From: Lachnospiraceae bacterium
Lineage (GTDB): Bacteria > Bacillota > Clostridia > Lachnospirales > Lachnospiraceae
NCBI GenBank assembly: GCA_017455005.1
Contig: JAFTBX010000144.1
Coordinates: 1-58,395, forward strand
Length of the DNA: 58,395 nucleotides
Reading direction: 5' to 3'
Notes under the pieces: model-generated
The model's database searches: none
Told to the model about the DNA's origin: nothing
What the model saw: the letters and a program-made list of their open reading frames with translations, nothing else
Part shown: positions 51,781 through 58,395 of the stretch, piece after piece
Position numbering within the stretch: the first letter of the stretch is position 1
How the letters are laid out: every line of letters starts with the position of its first letter
Translations under genes and position numbers: made by a program

Positions 51781-53151
51781 ATGTACTCCAGAACCAGACA
51801 TTCTCATGAAATAGATATGCTTCACGGGCCGCTGCTGCCGAAGATCATCATGTTTTCGCTGCCGCTGGCACTGAGCAATGCCCTTCAGCTTCTGTTCAAT
51901 GCGGCTGATGTTATTATTGTCGGCCGTTATGCGGGTTCGGCAGCTCTGGCAGCGGTCGGCGCGACGACCGTGCTCGTAAACCTGCTCGTCAATTTCTTCA
52001 TCGGTATATCGATGGGCGCGAATATATTTTTCGCGTCCGGATATGCAGCCGGAAAGAAAGAACAGGTTTCAAGAGGCGTACATACGGCGGTCGTCTTTTC
52101 CGCGCTTTCCGGAATCGGCTTCGCCGTGGCGGGGATCCTCGGGGCGGATTTTATTCTCCGGCAGATGCAGACGCCTGCAGAAATCGCACCAATGTCTGCC
52201 GCGTACTTCAGGATCTATCTCATCGGCCTTCCGGCCATCATAACATATAACTTCGGATCGGCAGCTCTGCGCTCCATGGGAGATACGCAGCGGCCGATGT
52301 ATTATCTGCTTTTTTCGGGCATCCTCAATGTTATCCTGAACCTCATCACCGTGATCGGCATGCAGATGGGAGTTGCGGGCGTGGCCATCGCTACGACTGC
52401 TTCCAACTATGTTTCCGCATTTCTGGTGGTACGCGCGCTCGCAATGGAGGAGTCCTGCTTCCGCCTTGATCCGCGGCAGCTTCGGATCGATCCGAAAGTG
52501 CTGAAGGAGATGCTTCGACTGGGCATTCCCTCAGGTATCCAGAGCAGTATGTTCGGTATCGCGAATGTACTGATCCAGTCATCGATCAATGGTTTCGGCG
52601 CGGCATACATTGCAGGAAATGCGACCTCCGTCAATATCGAGGGCTTCATTCTGACCGTGATCAATGCCTTTTCCGCGGCGGGTCTTACCTTCGGCAGCCA
52701 GAATGTCGGCGCCCGGCTTTATAAGCGCGCGGACCAGGTGTTCAGAACGGTCCTTGCCAGCGGGATCCCGGTCACGTTTGTCATCGGTGTACTGATGGCG
52801 GTATTCCGTGTACAGCTCGTTTCCATCTATAACAGTGAGCCTGCCGTGATTGCGGTGGGAGGCATGCGCATCCTCGCTATGCTTCCGCTTTACTGGCTGG
52901 AGGTCGTCATGAACGGGTACAGTTCCGCCATGCGTTCCCTCGGACACACTATGGAGCCGATGCTCATTGCGATCGTCAGCATTTGCATCTTCCGTATCAT
53001 CTATCTTCATACTGTGTTTGCCATGTCGCCGACATATGAGACACTGCTCCTGATCTGGCCGGTCAGCTGGGTATTGTCTATCGTGGCGAGCATCGTGGTA
53101 TACAGGAGGATCAGAAGACGATATCCGGCGGAAGATGCGGCAGCGGCTTAA
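51781..53151 (+). CDS. MATE family exporter (copy 3)
   Basis: 456 residues from ATG 51781, behind GGCAGGAGAG; a frame from 51718 would begin inside the promoter. Twelve membrane segments; FSLPLALSNALQLLFNAADVIIVG and SAALRSMGDTQRPM are typical of the DinF-like MATE branch common in Clostridia (usually with LRSxGDT). Substrate unknown. Confidence 0.9.
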   Translation: MYSRTRHSHEIDMLHGPLLPKIIMFSLPLALSNALQLLFNAADVIIVGRYAGSAALAAVGATTVLVNLLVNFFIGISMGANIFFASGYAAGKKEQVSRGVHTAVVFSALSGIGFAVAGILGADFILRQMQTPAEIAPMSAAYFRIYLIGLPAIITYNFGSAALRSMGDTQRPMYYLLFSGILNVILNLITVIGMQMGVAGVAIATTASNYVSAFLVVRALAMEESCFRLDPRQLRIDPKVLKEMLRLGIPSGIQSSMFGIANVLIQSSINGFGAAYIAGNATSVNIEGFILTVINAFSAAGLTFGSQNVGARLYKRADQVFRTVLASGIPVTFVIGVLMAVFRVQLVSIYNSEPAVIAVGGMRILAMLPLYWLEVVMNGYSSAMRSLGHTMEPMLIAIVSICIFRIIYLHTVFAMSPTYETLLLIWPVSWVLSIVASIVVYRRIRRRYPAEDAAAA

Positions 53152-53220
53152 AACTGTCAACGGGCCTGCATTGCCCTGTATGGCTGTATATGAAAAGACT
53201 TCTCGTATGCCGGTGAATAG

Positions 53221-53249
53221 ATGCATTTTGATCTGATTTCTGTTATAAT
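53221..53249 (+). promoter_or_regulatory. Probable promoter of the nicotinate phosphoribosyltransferase gene
   Basis: TATAAT at 53244-53249, 40 bases before the start; the -35 (ATGCAT/TGCATT) is poor. Confidence 0.4.
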
Positions 53250-53289
53250 AGATTCATTATACACATGTCCGATCCAAGGAGGATAAATC

Positions 53290-54750
53290 ATGAGTGAGCG
53301 TAATCTGACTCTGCTGACGGATCTCTATGAGCTGACGATGATGCAGGGTTATTTTAAAGAAGAAGAAAAGAATGTCAATGTCATCTTCGATATGTTCTAC
53401 CGCAGAAACCCGGACGGCAACGGCTTCGCGATCTGCTGCGGCTTAGAGCAGGTGATCGAACTGATCGAAAACTTCCATTTTGCGGAAGAGGATATCGCTT
53501 ATCTTGCCTCGCTGAAGATGTTCGATCAGGACTTTCTCGATTATCTTCGTGATTTCCGCTTCACCGGTGACATCTACGCGATCCCCGAGGGCAACGTCAT
53601 GTTCCCGAGAGAACCGGTCGTCAAGGTCAAGGCTCCGATCATGCAGGCGCAGCTCATTGAAACGGCGCTCCTCAATATCATCAACCATCAGTCACTGATC
53701 GCGACCAAGGCTTCCCGTGTCGTGCATGCGGCCAAGGGCGACGGCGTCATGGAGTTCGGCCTCAGAAGGGCGCAGGGTCCGGATGCGGGCATTTACGGCG
53801 CAAGGGCGGCTGTGATCGCCGGCTGTGTCGGTACGTCCAATGTTCTCGCCGGTCAGATGTTTGATATCCCCGTTCTCGGCACCCATGCGCACAGCTGGAT
53901 CATGTCCTTTGAGAATGAGATCGACGCGTTCCGTGCTTACGCAAGGATCTATCCCGATAACTGCCTGCTGCTGATCGATACCTACGATACCCTGCGTTCC
54001 GGCCTTCCCAATGCCATCCAGGTGTTCAAGGAGCTTCGTGACGCGGGCATTACGCCGAAGAAATATGGCATCCGTATGGACTCCGGTGACCTTGCTTATC
54101 TTTCCAAGCAGGTAAAGCGCGCCTTTACTGAGGCGGGCTTCATGGATCCTGTTATTTCCGCGTCCAACGACCTCGATGAGAACCTGATCGCTTCCCTGAA
54201 GGCGCAGGGCGCTACGATCAACAGCTGGGGCGTCGGCACGAACCTGATCACGTCCAAGGATACGCCTGCATTCGGCGGCGTTTATAAGCTTGCGGCGATC
54301 GAAGACAAGAAGACGGGTGAAATGATCCCGAAGATCAAGATCTCCGAAAACTCCGAAAAGGTCACAAATCCGGGCGACAAGGTCATCTATCGTATTTATA
54401 ATAAAGAATCCGGAAAGATCTTCGCGGACCTGATTGCTCTTGCGGATGAAAAGTACGATCTGAACGATGACCTGCTGCTCTTTGACCCGGTGGAGCCGTG
54501 GAAGAAGACCCTGATGAAGGCCGGTACCTACACTATGAAGGAACTAATGATCCCGGTCTTTAAGGACGGTGTCTGTGTCTATAAAGACCGTCCGACCGTT
54601 AAGCAGCTCCAGAAGATCTGTGCCGAGGATGTCGCGACGCTTTGGGAGGAGTCCAGGCGTCTCGTCAATCCGCATGAGGTACACGTCGACCTTTCAAGGC
54701 CGCTATATGACCTTAAGCAGGAACTGCTGGACAGGTACCATAAGGTATGA
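53290..54750 (+). CDS. pncB: Nicotinate phosphoribosyltransferase
   Basis: 486 residues, start behind AAGGAGG. Makes nicotinate mononucleotide from nicotinate and PRPP with ATP. LLTDLYELTMMQGYF at the N-terminus, the His-containing GTHAHSWIMSF (phosphorylated His), YGIRMDSGDL and SWGVGTNLITS are family blocks. Length fits the long Firmicutes type. Recycles NAD precursors; it is monocistronic here. Confidence 0.95.
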   Translation: MSERNLTLLTDLYELTMMQGYFKEEEKNVNVIFDMFYRRNPDGNGFAICCGLEQVIELIENFHFAEEDIAYLASLKMFDQDFLDYLRDFRFTGDIYAIPEGNVMFPREPVVKVKAPIMQAQLIETALLNIINHQSLIATKASRVVHAAKGDGVMEFGLRRAQGPDAGIYGARAAVIAGCVGTSNVLAGQMFDIPVLGTHAHSWIMSFENEIDAFRAYARIYPDNCLLLIDTYDTLRSGLPNAIQVFKELRDAGITPKKYGIRMDSGDLAYLSKQVKRAFTEAGFMDPVISASNDLDENLIASLKAQGATINSWGVGTNLITSKDTPAFGGVYKLAAIEDKKTGEMIPKIKISENSEKVTNPGDKVIYRIYNKESGKIFADLIALADEKYDLNDDLLLFDPVEPWKKTLMKAGTYTMKELMIPVFKDGVCVYKDRPTVKQLQKICAEDVATLWEESRRLVNPHEVHVDLSRPLYDLKQELLDRYHKV

Positions 54751-55018
54751 TCGCTTACACGGTGCAGAGAGTCGCTGATGCTCCGGTCTGACGCTGCGCG
54801 TCCGGCATACGCTCAGCTGTTTGCCCGGCCTATGACCGCCCTCGTGTTCCCCCTGACGGGGGCCAGAGGATCGGTCAGTACGGCCGTTCTTCACAGCCTG
54901 ACCGTTGCCTGAATGCTTGCGTCACAGTCGCATCCGCCGCTCCCTGCACCGTTTCTGATGATTTAAGCCCCCATGCAGTCGTAACTGCAGGCAGAGATTT
55001 AATTGTACAAAGTATAAG
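54751..55018 (+). other. Gap between pncB and ileS: G+C-rich, structured, no recognised gene
   Basis: The 381-base gap contains the hairpin at 54834-54876, a small TGCAGT-CGTA-ACTGCA hairpin (54974-54989) and then an A+T-rich stretch with the ileS promoter. A 44-codon open frame (54778-54912) has no binding site and odd composition; I do not call it. There is no T-box sequence, although ileS is often T-box regulated in Firmicutes. Confidence 0.5.
54834..54876. ncRNA. Structured element with three stacked stems
   Basis: GACCG/CGGTC closes the element, CCTC/GAGG follows inside, and CCCCC/GGGGG caps with a TGAC loop. The three stems in order suggest a selected RNA fold, but there is no T-run and the family is unknown; strand is not decided. 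Confidence 0.35.
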
Positions 55019-55047
55019 TTGCTTCATAGCAGCGTATATGTTATAAT
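55019..55047 (+). promoter_or_regulatory. Promoter of ileS
   Basis: TTGCTT (55019-55024), 17-base spacer, TATAAT (55042-55047); leader of about 80 bases. Confidence 0.7.
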
Positions 55048-55131
55048 ACTCGTTTGTCTAAGGTTGGCGCATTATGCGTTCAGCCTTTAAGGTATGTTCA
55101 CAATACACCAGTACTCAGAGGAGGAATGAGA

Positions 55132-58100
55132 ATGGCGCTTTACAGTAAAGTAGATACCTCGATGAATTTCGTGGGACGCGAGAGAGAAGTTGAAAAGTTC
55201 TGGAAGGACAATGATATTTTCCAGAAGTCCATTACCGAGCATGAGGGAGACCCCAGCTACGTGTTCTATGACGGACCGCCGACTGCAAACGGCAAACCGC
55301 ATATCGGACATGTTCTTACCAGATGTATCAAGGATCTGATCCCGCGTTATCAGACCATGAAGGGCAAGATGGTTCCGCGTAAGGCCGGATGGGATACCCA
55401 CGGCCTCCCGGTCGAGCTTGAAGTCGAGAAGCAGATCGGCATTAACGGCAAGGACCAGATCGAGGCATATGGCATTGCCCCCTTTGTTGAGCTGTGTAAG
55501 GAAAATGTATGGAAGTATAAGGGAATGTGGGAGGATTTCTCCTTTACCGTCGGTTTCTGGGCGGATATGGAGCATCCCTATGTTACCTATTATGACGATT
55601 ATATCGAGTCGGAGTTCTGGGCACTGAAGGAGATCTGGAAGAAGGGTCTGCTTTACAAGGGCTTTAAGATCGTTCCGTACTGCCCGCGCTGCGGCACCCC
55701 GCTTTCTTCTCATGAAGTTGCGCAGGGCTATAAGGATATTAAGGAACGTTCCGCGATCGTCCGTTTCAAGGCCAAGGGAGAGGATGCTTATTTCCTCGCA
55801 TGGACCACGACTCCGTGGACGCTGCCGTCCAACGTAGGTCTTTGCGTGAACCCGGATGAGACCTATGTCAAGGTCAAGGCTTCCGACGGTTATACCTACT
55901 ATATGGCAGAGGCTCTCTGCGACAAGGTACTCGGCGAGGGCTATGAGATCCTTGAGCGCATGCCCGGATCCGCTCTGGAGTATAAAGAGTATGAGCCGAA
56001 CTTCATGCGTGCCGCCGAGATCGCGGAAAAGCAGCATAAGAAGGCGCATTTCGTACAGGTTGACAGCTATGTTACCATGACCGACGGTACCGGTATCGTT
56101 CATACCGCTCCGGCATTCGGTGAAGACGACGCCCGTGTCGGACGTAAGTATGATATGCCGTTTGTACAGCTGGTTGACGGCAAGGGCAACATGACCGACG
56201 GTGAGGAGTGGGACGGCATCTTCGTAAAGAAGGCTGACCCGATGGTGCTTAAGAACCTGGAGTCCAGAGGCCTTCTGTTTGACGCGCCTGTCTTTGAGCA
56301 CAGCTATCCGCACTGCTGGCGCTGCAACACGCCGCTTCTTTACTATGCGCGTGAGTCCTGGTATATCGGCATGAGCCAGGTCAAGGATGACCTGATCCGC
56401 AACAATAACACCATCAACTGGATCCCGGAGTCGATCGGTAAGGGCCGTTTCGGCGAGTGGATCGCAAACGTTCAGGACTGGGCGCTTTCCCGTAACCGTT
56501 ACTGGGGCACCCCGCTTCCGGTATGGGAGTGTGAGTGCGGCAAGCGCGAGTGCATCGGTTCAAGAGCGGAGCTCAAAGAGAAGAGCCCGAACTACAACGA
56601 GGTTCTTGAAGAACTGAAGAAGGCCGGAGATAAGGGCTGGAGCGGCGACAACATTGAACTGCATCGCCCGTATATCGATAAGGTATATATCACCTGCCCG
56701 GACTGCGGAAAGCCCATGAAGCGTATTCCGGACGTTATCGACTGCTGGTTCGACTCCGGAGCGATGCCGTTTGCACAGCATCACTATCCGTTTGAAAATA
56801 AGGAACTGTTCGAGAAGGAATTCCCGGCACAGTTTATTTCCGAAGCTGTCGACCAGACAAGAGGCTGGTTCTACAGCCTGCTTGCCGAGTCCACCCTGCT
56901 CTTTAACAAGGCACCTTACGAGAACGTCATCGTTCTCGGCCATGTCCAGGATGAGAACGGACAGAAGATGTCCAAGTCCAAGGGCAATGCAGTCGATCCG
57001 GTCGATGCTCTTAACGAGTTCGGCGCGGACGCAATCCGCTGGTATTTCTATACCAACTCCGCACCGTGGCTGCCGAACCGTTTCTACGGCAAGGCGGTAA
57101 CGGAGGGACAGCGTAAGTTCCTCGGAACGCTGTGGAACACCTACGCGTTCTATATCCTGTACGCCAACATTGACGGATTCGATCCGACGAAGTACACGCT
57201 CGATACCGAGAGCCTGACGGTTATGGACCGCTGGATCCTTTCCAAGATGCAGTCCATGATCCGCTCCGTAGATAAGAACATGGCAGCGTATAAGATCCCC
57301 GAGGCCTGCATGGCACTGGAGGAGTTTGTAGATGACCTTTCCAACTGGTATGTCCGCCGCAGCCGTGAGCGTTTCTGGAAGAAGGGTATGGAGCAGGACA
57401 AGATCAACGCGTACATGACGCTCTACACTGCTCTGTATAACACGATCCTCTGCGCCGCACCGTTCATCCCGTTTATGACGGACGCGATCTACCAGAACAT
57501 GATCCGCTCTGTTGATCAGACCGCGAAGGAATCTGTACATCTTTGCAGCTTCCCGGTCTGCGATGAGTCCCAGATCGATCCGGAGCTTGAAAAGGCTATG
57601 GATGAGGTCCTCAACGTTGTCATCCTCGGACGTGCGGCCCGTAACGCTTCCGGTCTCAAGAACCGCCAGCCGATCGGCGCGATGTTTGTCCGCACGGATA
57701 AGGAAGAGAAGCTGGAGCAGTTTTACGTGGACATCATCGAAGACGAGCTCAATGTTAAGAAGGTTGAGTTCCGTGACGATGTCAGTGAGTTTACCGCCTA
57801 TACCTTCAAGCCGCAGCTGAAGACCGTAGGTCCGAAGTACGGTAAGAACCTTGGCTTTATCCGCAAGACGCTCAGCGAGATCGACGGCGGCAAAGCGATG
57901 GCTGAACTGAACGCGGAAGGCGCTCTGAAGTTCACCGCTCCGGATGGCACCGAGATCGAACTTGGCAGGGATGATCTGCTGATCGATTCCGCAAAGAAGG
58001 ACGGTTATGTGACCGAAGAGGATATGCACACCACTGTTGTCCTGGATACCAATCTCTCCGAGGAGCTTGTAAATGAGGGCTTTATGCGTGAGATCGTATC

Positions 58101-58323
58101 CAAGGTTCAGACCATGCGTAAGGAAGCAGGTTTCGAAGTGACAGATCACATCGAGATCAGCTATGAAGGATCCAAGGTCCTCTATGATGTCATCGATCAG
58201 TTCAGTGACTCCATCATGCATGACTGCCTTGCCGACAAACTCGAGCAGACGGAGCCTTACGGCTACACCAAGAGCTGGGAGATCAACGGCGAGATCATGG
58301 AGATCGGCGTACAGAAGATTTGA
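55132..58323 (+). CDS. ileS: Isoleucyl-tRNA synthetase, long eukaryote-like type (IleS2)
   Basis: 1063 residues from ATG 55132, seven bases after AGAGGAGG (frames from 55054 or 55126 have worse spacing). Class I synthetase: HIGH at residues 57-60 (GKPHIGH), KMSKS at 612-616, editing domain between, anticodon-binding C-terminal third. Length above 1000 and the start EREVEKFWKDNDIFQKSI with GWDTHGLPVE match the IleS2/eukaryote-like branch and not the ~930-residue IleS1. That branch is associated with natural mupirocin tolerance. It has its own promoter but no T-box leader. Confidence 0.94.
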   Translation: MALYSKVDTSMNFVGREREVEKFWKDNDIFQKSITEHEGDPSYVFYDGPPTANGKPHIGHVLTRCIKDLIPRYQTMKGKMVPRKAGWDTHGLPVELEVEKQIGINGKDQIEAYGIAPFVELCKENVWKYKGMWEDFSFTVGFWADMEHPYVTYYDDYIESEFWALKEIWKKGLLYKGFKIVPYCPRCGTPLSSHEVAQGYKDIKERSAIVRFKAKGEDAYFLAWTTTPWTLPSNVGLCVNPDETYVKVKASDGYTYYMAEALCDKVLGEGYEILERMPGSALEYKEYEPNFMRAAEIAEKQHKKAHFVQVDSYVTMTDGTGIVHTAPAFGEDDARVGRKYDMPFVQLVDGKGNMTDGEEWDGIFVKKADPMVLKNLESRGLLFDAPVFEHSYPHCWRCNTPLLYYARESWYIGMSQVKDDLIRNNNTINWIPESIGKGRFGEWIANVQDWALSRNRYWGTPLPVWECECGKRECIGSRAELKEKSPNYNEVLEELKKAGDKGWSGDNIELHRPYIDKVYITCPDCGKPMKRIPDVIDCWFDSGAMPFAQHHYPFENKELFEKEFPAQFISEAVDQTRGWFYSLLAESTLLFNKAPYENVIVLGHVQDENGQKMSKSKGNAVDPVDALNEFGADAIRWYFYTNSAPWLPNRFYGKAVTEGQRKFLGTLWNTYAFYILYANIDGFDPTKYTLDTESLTVMDRWILSKMQSMIRSVDKNMAAYKIPEACMALEEFVDDLSNWYVRRSRERFWKKGMEQDKINAYMTLYTALYNTILCAAPFIPFMTDAIYQNMIRSVDQTAKESVHLCSFPVCDESQIDPELEKAMDEVLNVVILGRAARNASGLKNRQPIGAMFVRTDKEEKLEQFYVDIIEDELNVKKVEFRDDVSEFTAYTFKPQLKTVGPKYGKNLGFIRKTLSEIDGGKAMAELNAEGALKFTAPDGTEIELGRDDLLIDSAKKDGYVTEEDMHTTVVLDTNLSEELVNEGFMREIVSKVQTMRKEAGFEVTDHIEISYEGSKVLYDVIDQFSDSIMHDCLADKLEQTEPYGYTKSWEINGEIMEIGVQKI

Positions 58324-58355
58324 TTTGCTAATTTTTTATAAAGAAGATGATTTAA

Positions 58356-58395
58356 ATGACCAAGATCGATGTTATTTCCGGCTTCCTCGGAGCCG
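58356..58395 (+). CDS. CobW/P47K family GTPase (first 13 codons only)
   Basis: The last 40 bases encode MTKIDVISGFLGA, which is the start of the family's P-loop (ISGFLGAGKTT). The gene is cut by the window edge and has a weak binding site (AAGAAGATGA). Members are metal chaperones (zinc, cobalt or nickel). The short visible part makes this a motif-only call. Confidence 0.6.
   Translation, partial: MTKIDVISGFLGA

Noticed and set aside
30733..53151. The three MATE genes as a recent repeat or duplication
   Set aside because: Their sequences differ throughout and no shared flanking DNA is visible, so they are separate family members.
54778..54912. A 44-codon plus-strand open frame in the pncB-ileS gap
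   Set aside because: No binding site, unusual composition, and it runs through the stacked-stem element; likely chance.
54751..55131. A T-box leader for ileS
   Set aside because: No TGGNACCGCG-type core or following terminator is present.
56560..58221. A 553-codon open frame on the minus strand
   Set aside because: It lies fully inside ileS, has no ribosome binding site or family motif, and is explained by the codon bias of the plus-strand gene. The same holds for long minus-strand frames inside carB (7191-8153), pyrK/pyrD (9024-10352) and purL (21462-22667).
1..58395. CRISPR arrays, tRNA or rRNA genes, intact insertion sequences
   Set aside because: No regularly spaced repeats, cloverleaf sequences, conserved rRNA blocks or transposase genes with terminal repeats were found by eye.

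Overview
The window looks like a chromosomal segment of a low-G+C-phylum (Firmicutes) anaerobe of class Clostridia, most likely a Lachnospiraceae-like gut or rumen bacterium. The reasons are strong GGAGG-type ribosome binding sites, Rex, RqcH/NFACT, YicC-gmk-rpoZ order, acpS-alr order, a GerW/YtfJ sporulation-germination protein, a giant acyl-CoA dehydratase activase, several MATE exporters, an SPASM radical SAM enzyme and a separate IMP cyclohydrolase. No rRNA, tRNA, CRISPR array or intact insertion sequence was seen. Assignments rest on reading motifs and family memory; no database search was run.

Layout. 1-2000: the N-terminal part of a DegV protein (minus strand) and a membrane/coiled-coil protein. 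2037-4195: a compact unit of a 28-residue membrane peptide, a lipoprotein carrying six VYGPP repeats, and a radical SAM/SPASM enzyme. This is the best candidate in the window for an undescribed peptide or protein modification system. 4336-26943: a very long co-directional nucleotide block that begins with a strong promoter and a hairpin leader: pyrC, carB, pyrK, pyrD, pyrF, pyrE, pyrB, pyrI, purE, a PurF homologue, purM, purN, an IMP cyclohydrolase, a stand-alone AICAR transformylase, purD, a one-chain purL, a TSCPD protein and guaB. It ends at a 16-bp terminator stem. carA, purC and purB are not in the block, and the PurF homologue lacks the N-terminal glutaminase cysteine. Many of the wider gene gaps inside the block hold a G+C-rich hairpin.

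27012-32232: a probable recombinase remnant, a sortase, rex, acpS, alr and a MATE exporter. 32347-40662: housekeeping genes (yebC, rqcH, yicC, gmk, rpoZ, rimO, pgsA) and the ytfI/ytfJ-like pair. 40715-44406: thrC, a second MATE gene and a YfcE phosphodiesterase. 44499-48956 (minus): a 1485-residue two-module activase. 49312-54750: a derlin/rhomboid-like membrane protein, a tyrosine recombinase with altered active site and short tail, greA (minus), a third MATE gene and nicotinate phosphoribosyltransferase. 55132-58323: a long, eukaryote-type isoleucyl-tRNA synthetase, followed by the first 13 codons of a CobW-type GTPase.

Together the nucleotide block carries most steps from carbamoyl phosphate to UMP, most steps from PRPP to IMP, and the first step from IMP towards GMP. 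The rest is mainly core translation, transcription, lipid, cell wall and redox-control functions, with a few accessory genes.
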